Part shown: positions 1 through 8,827 of the stretch, one piece after another
How the letters are laid out: the number at the start of each line of letters is the position of its first letter
Position numbering within the stretch: the stretch's first letter is position 1
Assembly (NCBI RefSeq): GCF_024628865.1
Contig: NZ_CP102384.1
Coordinates: forward strand, 1,065,001-1,129,000
Direction: 5' to 3'
Origin: Sphingopyxis sp. DBS4
Lineage (GTDB): Bacteria; Pseudomonadota; Alphaproteobacteria; Sphingomonadales; Sphingomonadaceae
DNA length: 64,000 nt
The notes under the pieces: model-generated
What the model saw: the letters and a program-made list of their open reading frames with translations, nothing else
The model's database searches: none
What the model was told of the DNA's origin: nothing
Position numbers and translations under genes: made by a program

Positions 1-902
1 ATTGCGGCGCCCGCAACGTGATGATGGACGGCTTCGATCCAGCGTCCTTTCTTGACACTCTCGAGCAGGAACGGATCAGCCATGCCTTTGTAGCCCCCAC
101 CATGCTCAATGCCATAGTGCATCACGACGGGGCATATGGCCGCCACTTTCCGAATTTGAAGTTTCTGCTGAGTGCTTCAGCGCCGATCTCCGAGCCGACG
201 CTTCGCAAGTCGTGCCAGATATTCGGGAATCATGTTCTTCATTCGGGCTATGGACAGACCGAAATCCTGCCCATCGCGTCTATGGGGCCCAACGAGTGGT
301 TCGGCGAATTTGAAGGTTCTGCCCCAATTCGGGCGGTCGGACGTCCCATGAGCGGCGCCGATATCGAAATCCGTAACGAGGACGGAAAGGTGCTGGGACC
401 AAACGAGCCCGGCGAGATCGTCGCACGGTTCGAAAATGGCCAGATGGAGGAATTCTGGAACGATCCGGAGGAAACCGCCCGGCGCATGGAAGATGGCTGG
501 GTCAAAACCGGCGATGTCGGCATGATCGACACAAACGGATTTTTGTATCTGCTCGATCGCAACAACGACATGATCGTGTCAGGCGGCTTCAATATCTATC
601 CCACCGAAATCGAAAACGTAATTGCCGACCATCCCGGTGTACTCGAGGTCGCGGTCTTTGGCGTGCCCCATGAAAAATGGGGTGAAACGCCGCTTGCAAT
701 GGTGCGTGTCAAGCCCGGAGCACAAATCACGGAGACCGAGATAATAGATTTGGTGCGCCAGCGTCTGGGCTCCGCAAAAAAGCCAAGCAAGGTCGTTTTT
801 ACCGCCGAGCCACTGCCGTTGAGCAATGTCGGAAAGGTGCTTCGTTCAAAGCTTCGAGAGCCCTATTGGGCGGGCCAGGACCGGCGCATTTCGGGGGCAT
901 GA
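1..902 (+). CDS. Acyl-CoA synthetase (AMP-forming), C-terminal part; 5' end outside window
   Basis: This is the last 300 codons of an ANL-superfamily acid-CoA ligase, which activates a carboxylic acid through an acyl-adenylate to its CoA thioester. The reading frame is open to the left edge, so the N-terminal half including the P-loop motif is missing. Visible family motifs are HSGYGQTE (A5 region), YLLDRNNDMIVSGGFNIYPTEIE (A8 hinge, near 545-610) and the C-terminal SNVGKVLRSKL, which carries the catalytic lysine (near 830). The gene is followed 66 bases later by a crotonase on the same strand and then by further beta-oxidation genes, so it probably primes the substrate of that pathway. The substrate cannot be read from this half. 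Confidence 0.9.
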   Translation, partial: CGARNVMMDGFDPASFLDTLEQERISHAFVAPTMLNAIVHHDGAYGRHFPNLKFLLSASAPISEPTLRKSCQIFGNHVLHSGYGQTEILPIASMGPNEWFGEFEGSAPIRAVGRPMSGADIEIRNEDGKVLGPNEPGEIVARFENGQMEEFWNDPEETARRMEDGWVKTGDVGMIDTNGFLYLLDRNNDMIVSGGFNIYPTEIENVIADHPGVLEVAVFGVPHEKWGETPLAMVRVKPGAQITETEIIDLVRQRLGSAKKPSKVVFTAEPLPLSNVGKVLRSKLREPYWAGQDRRISGA

Positions 903-968
903 CCGACGCAGCCATCCTAGCCACATCCTCTATTCCGGTGACCGCCTGCCGGCGCGCGGGAGACTGCA

Positions 969-1763
969 ATGGATTATGAATACATCCTGGTTGAGCAACG
1001 CGGCCCAGCGCTTTGGGTGACCCTCAACCGGCCGGCAGCGTTGAACAGTCTGTCGTTGGCTTTGGCCGAGGAACTAGCCGCAGCGATCGAGGCAGCGGAA
1101 GCAGATGCGACGGTGCGCGCTTGCATTCTTACCGGCGCCGGACGGGCGTTTTGCGCTGGCGCGGATCTGCTCGCAATTGGCGATGGAACAGGCGGACAAA
1201 CTCTCGCCGAACGCTTAAATCTGTTTCTGCCGCGGCTCGGTCAGGCTTTTAACAGGATCGAGACGTCGCGCCTTCCGATAATTGCGGCGGTCAACGGCCT
1301 TACGCTCGCCGGCGGCTTGGAACTGGTGTTGTGCTGTGATCTCGTCATTGCCGCGCACCCGGCCAGATTTGGCGACGCCCATGCAAATTACGGCCTGTTG
1401 CCCGGCGGTGGAGGGTCGGTTCGACTCCCTAGGAAGATCGGCGAAGCGCGTGCGAAACATCTGATGATGACCGGCGGGACCATCTCGGCTGCCGAGATGA
1501 AGGAAGCCGGACTCGTGACCCAACTGGTTGCTCCCGAGGATCTCATTGCGGCAGCGCAAGCGCTGGTAGAATCTCTTGCAGAAAAGAGCCGGCCAGGGCT
1601 CGCCTACATGAAGCAGCTAGTCCGCGCTGCGCAGGATAGCTCGCTCGAAGTCGGGCTGCGTCAGGAACTCGAAGCCATGGCTGCTTACGCCTTGTCCAAC
1701 GACATTGTCGAAGGACTGGCGGCATTCCGGGAGAAGCGGAAGCCCGATTTTTCCGACCGGTGA
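969..1763 (+). CDS. Enoyl-CoA hydratase/isomerase family protein
   Basis: A 264-residue crotonase-fold protein of full family length. It shows the oxyanion-hole segments CAGADLLAIGDG and GGLELVLCCDLVIA, followed by HANYGLLPGGGG and the helix that carries ARAKHLMMTGG. Such enzymes hydrate or isomerise 2-enoyl-CoA esters in the cytoplasm. The ATG is preceded by a purine-rich GGGAGA stretch. The second canonical hydratase glutamate is not clear to me in the LLPGGGG segment, so an isomerase or other crotonase activity remains possible. The gene sits between the ligase and the thiolase and is probably in one transcript with them. Confidence 0.88.
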   Translation: MDYEYILVEQRGPALWVTLNRPAALNSLSLALAEELAAAIEAAEADATVRACILTGAGRAFCAGADLLAIGDGTGGQTLAERLNLFLPRLGQAFNRIETSRLPIIAAVNGLTLAGGLELVLCCDLVIAAHPARFGDAHANYGLLPGGGGSVRLPRKIGEARAKHLMMTGGTISAAEMKEAGLVTQLVAPEDLIAAAQALVESLAEKSRPGLAYMKQLVRAAQDSSLEVGLRQELEAMAAYALSNDIVEGLAAFREKRKPDFSDR

Positions 1764-1806
1764 GACCTGATCGGATGCGGAACACATTGGAAGAATGGAT
1801 CAACGA

Positions 1807-3045
1807 ATGACCGACATATTCGTCATGGGGGTTGGGATGACCCCGTTCGGAAAACAGTTCGACAAGAGCCTGAAAATGCTCTGCGCCGAAGCTTCGTCGC
1901 AGGCCTTTTCCGACGCAGGATGCACCGCCGGCGATGTCGAAGCCATCTTCTTCGGCAATTGCGTCCAGGGGCATATGGAGGGCCAGGACATGATCCGCGG
2001 CGAAATCGTGGCGCGAGCGATGGGCATCTCAAGCGTTCCCGTGGTGAATGTCGAAAACGCATGTGCGACGGCTTCCACGGCCTTGCACATGGCCGCCGCC
2101 TATGTTCGATCGGGGGCAGCGGATGTCGTACTCGCGCTCGGCGCGGAGAAGATGTACTCGCCCGACAAGGCGCTCATGTTCAGTGCATTCGATGGCGCTT
2201 GGGACGTGCATGAAACCGAGTCGGGCCGCGCGCAGCTGCTGGCCATGGGCAATGGCGTCGATGTTCCGGAAGGAACGACATCGAGTCAGCCTTACAGCGT
2301 TTTCATGGATGTATACGCCGCGATGGCACGCGCGCACATGAAGACCTACGGCTCGACGCAAGCGCAAATCGCGGCCGTCTCGGCGAAAAATCACATGCAT
2401 TCGACGCGCAATCTGCTTGCCCAGTATCGCCTCCCATATACCGTCGAAAGTGTACTCGCTGCGCCTCCGATCGTTTACCCGTTCACACTGCCGATGTGCT
2501 CTCCGATCAGCGACGGCGCCGCCGCTGCGATCATCTGCAGCGAAGCCGGTCGGCGCAAACTGTCGGCAGCCCCGGACAGGGCGCTAAGAATCCTGGCGTC
2601 TGTGCTGCAAACCGGCGCCGCGCGCGATCCCTTTGATTATGACCACCATGTCAGCCGCCTTGCGGCGAACCGGGCCTATGCGATGGCCGGCGTGGGGCCA
2701 GAAGATATTGGCGTCGCGGAGGTGCATGACGCCACGGCGGTTGGCGAGATCATTGAAATCGAGGCGCTCGGCCTGACGCCGCCTGGCGAGGGCGGACTCG
2801 CGGCAGAGCGCGGTGAGACGGCGCTGGGTGGGCGTATTCCGGTAAACACGTCGGGCGGGCTTGAATGCAAGGGACATCCGATCGGCGCCACCGGGCTCGG
2901 CCAAATCTACGAGCTTGCGCTGCAATTGCGCGGCGAGGCGGAAGATCGACAGGTTCCGAATGCCCGGTTCGCGATCGCGCAGAACGGCGGAGGTGTCATC
3001 GGGGTGGAAGAGGCGGTGGTCGCCGTCACGATCCTGGGCCGGTAG
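1807..3045 (+). CDS. Thiolase family protein (SCP2/SCPx-like acetyl-CoA acetyltransferase)
   Basis: A thiolase-fold protein of about 412 residues that would cleave a 3-ketoacyl-CoA with CoA. The nucleophilic cysteine lies in NVENACATAS (about residue 86), the histidine motif in EVHDATA, and the second Cys/His pair in GGLECKGHPIGATG near the C terminus. This arrangement fits the SCP2-thiolase branch that often serves steroid side chains or branched acyl-CoAs, rather than FadA. I prefer the ATG at 1807, which gives the typical N terminus MTDIFVMGVGMTPFG. An in-frame ATG at 1795 lies directly against GGAAGA with no spacer. Upstream is the crotonase; downstream the acyl-CoA dehydrogenase begins 37 bases after the stop. 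Confidence 0.88.
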   Translation: MTDIFVMGVGMTPFGKQFDKSLKMLCAEASSQAFSDAGCTAGDVEAIFFGNCVQGHMEGQDMIRGEIVARAMGISSVPVVNVENACATASTALHMAAAYVRSGAADVVLALGAEKMYSPDKALMFSAFDGAWDVHETESGRAQLLAMGNGVDVPEGTTSSQPYSVFMDVYAAMARAHMKTYGSTQAQIAAVSAKNHMHSTRNLLAQYRLPYTVESVLAAPPIVYPFTLPMCSPISDGAAAAIICSEAGRRKLSAAPDRALRILASVLQTGAARDPFDYDHHVSRLAANRAYAMAGVGPEDIGVAEVHDATAVGEIIEIEALGLTPPGEGGLAAERGETALGGRIPVNTSGGLECKGHPIGATGLGQIYELALQLRGEAEDRQVPNARFAIAQNGGGVIGVEEAVVAVTILGR

Positions 3046-3082
3046 TTGTCAGAGCGCGCCTAGGGAAACACGGGGTCACGAT

Positions 3083-4228
3083 ATGAACTTTGAGCTGTCC
3101 GATGAACAACGCATGGCGGTGGAAACCGTCCGCCGCTTTCTCGACAACAAGCTTGAGCCGGAAATCCGCCGGCATGGGGAGCGGTTCATCCCCAAACCGC
3201 TCATGAAGGAATGGACTCAAGCACTGACCGGCTATGGCCATATTACCGCACCGCATCAGGAGCAATGGGGCGGGCTTGATATGGGATGGCTCACTCATCT
3301 GCTCATTTTCGAGGAGATCGCCTATTCCTCGCTCGATGTGGCCATACCCGGCTTCATCAACGCGGTTGGCGCAGAACTCATCCGCCGCTTCGCCCCGGAG
3401 ACGATCAAGCAACGCTATCTTGCCGACCTCGTCGCGGCCGAGAAGTTCGTTTCGCTCGGCATCTCGGAGCCCGATGTCGGCTCGGACGTCGCCGCCATCA
3501 AGACACGCGCCGTACGAGACGGCGATTTCTGGGTCATCAATGGCGAAAAGACCTGGATCACCAACGGAGCCTACTCGGACATCTTCATCTGTACGTGCAA
3601 GACTGGCGAAAATGAAGTCACTCACATCCTGGTCGATCGTGACGAGAGTGAGTATGAGGTGCGCGATATCCAGAAGATGGCGCTCAACGGCCAATCGACT
3701 GCACAGATATTCCTGACCGAATGCCGCGTACCGGTGGCAAACACGATCGGCCGGGTCGGCGATGGATTGCGCAATACGTTGCAAGTGTTCGAGATTGCCC
3801 GCTGCCATATGGCGATGTGGAGTATCGGCATCGCACGGCGAGCAATGGATGAGGCGATCGCGTACGCTCGCGATCGCGCGCAGCATGGCAAGAAGATCGC
3901 CGGCCATCAGCTGATCGCCGACAAGATCGCCATCATGGCGACCAAGATCGACGCAGCCCGTCTGTTGACGCACCGGGCAATATCCCTCGTCCAGGCGGGC
4001 ACGCGCGCAGAGACGGAATGCTCGATGGCCAAGTGGTACGCCACCGAAATGGCGATCGAAGCGACGCGCGATGCGCTTCAGATCCATGGCGGCAACGGCG
4101 TCACCCGCGAATTCATCGTCGAGCGGCTGGTGCGTGAGGCGATCATTTGCCCCATCCCCGATGGCACGACGGAGATTCAAAAGCTTGTTGTTTCGCGCGC
4201 CCTGACCGGCATTCAAGCCTTTCGGTAA
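3083..4228 (+). CDS. Acyl-CoA dehydrogenase family protein
   Basis: A 381-residue FAD enzyme with the three-part ACAD layout: helical N domain (MNFELSDEQRMAVETVRRFL), beta middle domain (LGISEPDVGSD, GEKTWITNGAYSD) and C-terminal helical domain (QIHGGNGVTREF...PDGTTEIQ). The glutamate of PDGTTEIQ is at the position of the usual catalytic base. It introduces the 2,3 double bond of an acyl-CoA and passes electrons to ETF. The ATG at 3083 is chosen because upstream in-frame codons would translate the out-of-frame tail of the thiolase gene. It completes, with the crotonase, SDR and thiolase, one turn of a beta-oxidation cycle. Confidence 0.92.
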   Translation: MNFELSDEQRMAVETVRRFLDNKLEPEIRRHGERFIPKPLMKEWTQALTGYGHITAPHQEQWGGLDMGWLTHLLIFEEIAYSSLDVAIPGFINAVGAELIRRFAPETIKQRYLADLVAAEKFVSLGISEPDVGSDVAAIKTRAVRDGDFWVINGEKTWITNGAYSDIFICTCKTGENEVTHILVDRDESEYEVRDIQKMALNGQSTAQIFLTECRVPVANTIGRVGDGLRNTLQVFEIARCHMAMWSIGIARRAMDEAIAYARDRAQHGKKIAGHQLIADKIAIMATKIDAARLLTHRAISLVQAGTRAETECSMAKWYATEMAIEATRDALQIHGGNGVTREFIVERLVREAIICPIPDGTTEIQKLVVSRALTGIQAFR

Positions 4229-4333
4229 GGCTCAGACGAAAACGACAGCGTCGACGGAAATGGAGCCGCGTGCCTGACTCGCACAGGATCAAATGCGCAG
4301 ATGCGTCGCTCAGGTAAAAGAGGCAGACAAGCG

Positions 4334-5236
4334 ATGGACGAAGAGCTTCGTTTCGATGGCAGGGTAGTGGTTGTGACCGGAGCCGGAGGCGGACTTGGGC
4401 GCCAGTACGCGCTGATGTTTGGCGGGCGCGGAGCCAAGGTGGTGGTGAATGATCTGGGTGGCGACGAGAAAGGGAGCGGCAGCTGCTCCACAGCCGCTGA
4501 CAATGTGGTCGACGAAATTCGAGCCACGGGCGGTCAGGCGGTGGCAAATTATGCGTCGGTCGAGGAGGGCGCGCTGATCATCCAAGCCGCGCTTGACAAC
4601 TTCGGAACCGTTGACGTCGTCATCAACAATGCCGGCATCCTGCGCGATGTGAGCTTCCACAAAATGACCGACGAAGACTGGACACTGCTTCAGCGGGTCC
4701 ATCTGAATGGGACGCGGGCAGTGACGCAGGCAGCATGGCCGATACTGCGCGACAAGGGCTATGGCCGCATCGTCATGACCACGTCTGCAGCCGCAATCTA
4801 CGGCAACTTCGGTCAGGCCAACTATGCCGCAGCCAAGCTCGGAATATTGGGGCTTGCGAACGCGCTGGCGGAGGAGGGGCGGTCCAGAAACATCCAGGTT
4901 AATACGATCGCCCCAATCGCCGCATCGCGTATGACCGCGACCGCCTTTCCACAAGAGTTTCTCGCCAATCTCAGAGCGGAAGCGATCAGTCCATTGGTCG
5001 GTTGGCTTGCGCACGAGAATTGCAGCGAAACCAAAGGGCTTTTTGAAGTTGGAGCCGGCTATATCGCCAAGCTTAGGTGGGAGCGCGCGCTTGGGCACGC
5101 CTTCGGAGCGGACAGGGCGTTCACGCTCGATGATGTCGCCCGGCACTGGGGTAGAATTGTCGACTTCACGGATGCCGAGCACCCGCTCGGGCTGAATGAC
5201 AGCCTTGAGGCGGTAGAACGGGCGCTGAGAGCGTAA
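4334..5236 (+). CDS. SDR family oxidoreductase, multifunctional-enzyme (HSD17B4) type 3-hydroxyacyl-CoA dehydrogenase
   Basis: A 300-residue short-chain dehydrogenase with the nucleotide-binding glycine motif VTGAGGGLGRQYA, the NNAG motif, the catalytic serine in TTSAAAIYG and the YxxxK pair in NYAAAKLG. The insert after the first strand (NDLGGDEKGSGSCS...ADNVVDEIRATGGQAV) and the long C-terminal tail match the (3R)-hydroxyacyl-CoA dehydrogenase unit of peroxisomal multifunctional enzyme. It would oxidise the 3-hydroxyacyl-CoA made by a hydratase to the ketoacyl-CoA that the thiolase cleaves. The ATG at 4334 gives the usual DEELRFDGRVVVVTGA start. A 105-base gap separates it from the dehydrogenase gene. 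Confidence 0.87.
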   Translation: MDEELRFDGRVVVVTGAGGGLGRQYALMFGGRGAKVVVNDLGGDEKGSGSCSTAADNVVDEIRATGGQAVANYASVEEGALIIQAALDNFGTVDVVINNAGILRDVSFHKMTDEDWTLLQRVHLNGTRAVTQAAWPILRDKGYGRIVMTTSAAAIYGNFGQANYAAAKLGILGLANALAEEGRSRNIQVNTIAPIAASRMTATAFPQEFLANLRAEAISPLVGWLAHENCSETKGLFEVGAGYIAKLRWERALGHAFGADRAFTLDDVARHWGRIVDFTDAEHPLGLNDSLEAVERALRA

Positions 5237-5418
5237 TCAACCCAATGAATTACCATGATATTTTTGAGCGGCCGTCGGGCTGCCGATGGCGTCGTGCCGC
5301 CGCCAGATATCGATGAGCAGCAGGAATAGTTCTGCAGCGAATTGAATTGGACGACGGCCCTCAAATGCCGCCAAACGGCATGAACTACACAATATCTCCT
5401 GGGAAGAGAGGATCAGCC
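5237..5418. other. Intergenic gap ahead of the TonB-receptor gene
   Basis: These 182 bases between the SDR stop and the receptor ATG show no convincing gene. The receptor probably has its own promoter here, but I could not assign -35 and -10 boxes with confidence. Confidence 0.4.
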
Positions 5419-7581
5419 ATGAGAGGATGTCTATTGGCGTCTGCCGCGTTGTTGTGCTCGGGAACAGCATTTGCCCAGGAAGCAACGCCCCAGGCGAACG
5501 ACCAAACCGGGAGCGCCACGGAAGCGCTGGCTGAGGACATTGTCGTTACCGCCACCAAAAAGGGCTATGGCGAAAGCGTGCAGAAAGTACCGATGGCGGT
5601 CACGGCTTTTGGTGAAGCGCAGTTGGATGCCAAGTTCGTCCAGAATCTTCAAAGTCTGAGCTACGACGTTCCCAACGTCCAGCTCGAGGATGTGGGTACG
5701 GCACCGGGCTATGCCAATTTCACTATCCGGGGCCTCGGCATCAACAGCACGATCCCATCGATCGACCCCACCGTAGGCGTTTTCACTGACGGTATTTACC
5801 TCGGCATCAACGCTGGTGTCGTGCTGGACAACTTCGACCTTGAGGGGATCTAAGTTCTGCGTGGACCGCAAGGCTTGCTTTTCGGTCGCAACGTTACCGG
5901 CGGTGCCGTGGTTGTGCGGACCACACGGCCCAGCTTCGATTTTGGAGCCAAAGCCAAGCTATCCATTGAAACGGGACTGAAGAAGACCGTAAGCGGCACG
6001 GTTACCGGACCTATCGTCGATGACGTTTTGGCTGCCAAATTGGCCGTCTACTACAGCGACGACAATGGCTGGTTTCGCAACCGCTTCGACAATCGCAGCT
6101 TCGGTAAATCACATGACCTTATCATTCGCCCGGCACTTTCGCTCAAGGGTGGCGACCGCTTCCGAATGGATCTCCGCTATGAGCATGGCGATGTCGAAAG
6201 CGATGGAGCCCCTGTCCAGAGTCACGCGCTGTTTCCCCGCGACAGCTTCAGGTTTTCGATCAATTTCCCAGGTTTCTATGATGCCAAATGGGACCAGGCG
6301 ATCGTGGAAACCAACATCGATGTCGGTCTGGGCGGAGGCGTCTTCACCAACATCGCTGGCTATCGGAAATTCCGATCCTCCGCGGGCGCTGATATCGATG
6401 GAACACCACAGTCCTTCTTTCATGCCTTTTTCGAAATCGACCAGGATCAGCTCAGCGACGAACTTCGTTATGCCGGAAGGTTCGGTGACGTCGAATTGAC
6501 AACCGGTCTATACTATTTTTCCCAGGATCTTCGTTACGCCGAGCTGCGGAATCTTTTGGGCGGTGCTCGGATCGTTTCCGGTGGGGGTACGCAAGACCAG
6601 ACAACATGGGGCATTTTTGCTTCGACCGACTGGCATTTCACCGATACGCTGACCTTGAATCTCGGCGCGCGGTATAGCTGGGAACGCAAAGCCGTTCGGG
6701 TCTCGGCCTTGCGCGCAAATGGTTGCAATCTAGACACGCTGATCTGTGCAACCAATTTCGCCGACGCGGCAAAATGGCGAGGGTTTACGCCGAAAATCGG
6801 CCTTCAGTGGAAGCCGGATGACGACACGCAGATTTATGGCCTTTACACGCGCGGGTTCCGCAGCGGCGGATATAATTTGCGCAACACCGATCCCGCTGTG
6901 CCGCCGGGGCCATTCAATCAAGAGACCCAGGACAGTTTCGAACTCGGCGCCAAGAAGCAATTCGGGCGCCACCGGATCAACCTGGCGGCCTTCTACAATC
7001 GCATGAAGGACCTGCAGCGCGAGATCAACCTGCCCGGACCGCTTGGCGTCAGCCAGGTCATACGGAACACCGCCGACGCCACAATCAAAGGCGTCGAGGC
7101 CGAGGGGCAGTTTTTTCTTTTGTCCAACCTCGTGATTTCGGGTCAGCTCGGCTACGTGAATGGCCAGTATCGCAACGTCCAGTTCGACCTCAGCGGTGAT
7201 GGCGTCATCAACGATGTGGATCGTGCGCTCAAATTGCCAAGGCTGTCGCCATGGACCTATGGCGTGGGGCTGACTTATGATCAGCAGCTTGGCGAATTGG
7301 GGACAGCAACGGCGCGTGTCAGCTTCACGCATCGCGACAAGGCGGCATTCACCGACAACAACGTCGGCTTCCTTCAGGGCGCCGATATGCTCGATGCGAG
7401 CCTCACATTGGCGACCGACAACAAGCACTGGCGCTTCTCCATCTATGGCCGAAACCTCCTGAATGAGGTGACGATTGGCGGCGATACACCTTTGCCGGCG
7501 GCCTTCGGGGGCACGGGTGCAAGCCTTTCACCGCTAAACAGGGGGCGCGTCATCGGCGGAGAAGTGGCGATTAGCTTCTAG
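5419..7581 (+). pseudogene. TonB-dependent receptor with a premature in-frame stop (TAA at 5851-5853)
   Basis: The reading frame encodes an outer-membrane TonB-dependent receptor of about 720 codons: signal peptide MRGCLLASAALLCSGTAFAQ, TonB-box-like DIVVTATKKGYGES, plug domain and a beta-barrel ending in the terminal phenylalanine EVAISF. The frame is interrupted once, after FDLEGI, by TAA, and continues without a shift as VLRGPQGLLFGRNVTGG. In this family the interrupted position is normally glutamate (IEVLRGPQG), so a single G-to-T change of GAA explains the stop. Everything else looks intact, so this is either a young pseudogene or a sequencing error. It would have taken up the substrate of the neighbouring catabolic genes. 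Confidence 0.88.
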
Positions 7582-7640
7582 GCCATTTTCGAGGCGAGTG
7601 GAATCACCCGCCAACTCGGAAAATGCCCAAGATCAATTTG

Positions 7641-7694
7641 CTAGAGCATTTCCTGCCGGAAAGCCGGTTCCCACTTCTGCGCGAAATGCTCTAG
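7641..7694. repeat. Inverted-repeat element with CTAGAGCATTTC arms
   Basis: The arms CTAGAGCATTTC (7641-7652) and GAAATGCTCTAG (7683-7694) are perfect 12-base inverted complements separated by 30 bases. The inner part carries a small CCGG-containing hairpin. It lies between the convergent ends of the receptor and LysR genes and is of the dispersed intergenic-repeat type seen in alphaproteobacteria. It may also act as a bidirectional transcription end. A related element starts at 48724. Confidence 0.75.
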
Positions 7695-7745
7695 CTGATC
7701 GCGACGGATGCAGCGGATTTCCGATCGCACCCCGCCCCCTTGCCG

Positions 7746-8654
7746 TTAATCCGATGGTGCGGTGCGCCATGCCTGACGAACAAGGCTGACGAGCGCACGG
7801 CCAGCCGGTTTTACCTGCCAGCGGCTACGCACAGCATAACAAAGCGTCAATGGATCGAATAAACCGATTCCCTCCAAGGCCACGAAATTGGCGCGAAACC
7901 ATGAGTTCTCGGTGAACTGTTTTGCAACCATCCCGATAGCATCGGATGTGGCAACGATCCGTCGAACCAATTGAAAATAGTCTGTCATGTGGATCCAGTC
8001 AGCGGGACGCTTACCGCTTTTTTCGTACATCTGCTGAATGATCGATGTGTAGGGTTCGGAAGATGAGGGCACTACGAATTCGAACTGGACCAGCGGCTCC
8101 TTGCTGGTCGGGTTTATCCCCAGAATGGGATGATTGTTCCGCACAAAAGGCAGTATTTCGATCGAGGCGACCCGCTCGCACTTGAATTCCGGCCAGCGTG
8201 CAAAGGCCGCTTCAAGTCCAAAGGCGACATCGATATCGCCGCGCGACAGGAGTCGCACGCCCCTTTCGCTGTTGCCCGAAACGACTTCGACGCGCACTGC
8301 CGGATGGCGCCGCAGCAAAGAAACCAGAGGTTGGGTGAGCAACCAGTCGATTGACCCTGGGAACAGTCCGATTCGAAGCGGGCCCGCATAGGCGTCGGCG
8401 CGGCGGGCTGTATCTCCGAGTAGTTCAGCTGCGTCGGCAAGCAAGCGCGCTGCGCGATCGATAAATTCGCGTCCCTCCTCTGTCGGCATCGCGCCCCGTG
8501 AGGTCCGATGGAAAAGGGAATAGCCAAGATACCGTTCGAGTTCAGCGACACTCTTGGTCACCGCCGACTGCGTGACACCAACCGCATCCGCTGCCCTGGA
8601 GAAGGAACGAAGCTGACCAACCGCGACGGCATGCTTGAGGCGAGAATCGAGCAT
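7746..8654 (-). CDS. LysR family transcriptional regulator
   Basis: A LysR-type regulator of about 302 residues: N-terminal winged helix-turn-helix (RLKHAVAVGQLRSFSRAADAVGVTQSAVTKSVAELERYLG) followed by a substrate-binding domain (PLRIGLFPGSIDWLLTQPLVSLLRRHPAVRVEV). Two close ATGs (8660 and 8654) are possible; 8654 gives the common start MLDSRLKHAV. Reading further upstream would add some 45 residues unlike the family. It is divergent from the CoA-transferase gene at 8828 with a roughly 170-base shared upstream region, the usual layout for a LysR protein that controls its neighbour. The inducer is unknown. Confidence 0.9.
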   Translation of the reverse strand: MLDSRLKHAVAVGQLRSFSRAADAVGVTQSAVTKSVAELERYLGYSLFHRTSRGAMPTEEGREFIDRAARLLADAAELLGDTARRADAYAGPLRIGLFPGSIDWLLTQPLVSLLRRHPAVRVEVVSGNSERGVRLLSRGDIDVAFGLEAAFARWPEFKCERVASIEILPFVRNNHPILGINPTSKEPLVQFEFVVPSSSEPYTSIIQQMYEKSGKRPADWIHMTDYFQLVRRIVATSDAIGMVAKQFTENSWFRANFVALEGIGLFDPLTLCYAVRSRWQVKPAGRALVSLVRQAWRTAPSD

Positions 8655-8827
8655 GGACATGCCCCACAGGAATAATTGCTCCAGAGAATGAATTAGGCGA
8701 ATCAAGGTCATTTTGCCAATCTTACTTTCGACACTGCCGCCCAGCACGACTGCAACCCGTCTCGAAATCTGGAGCGGCGAAACGGCCTGGATCAAAGCGC
8801 CAAGGTCTCAGACGCAGGTATGCCTGA

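Noticed and set aside
3026..4216. 396-codon minus-strand frame opposite the acyl-CoA dehydrogenase
   Set aside because: No motif, no ribosome-binding site; the ACAD motifs on the plus strand are unambiguous.
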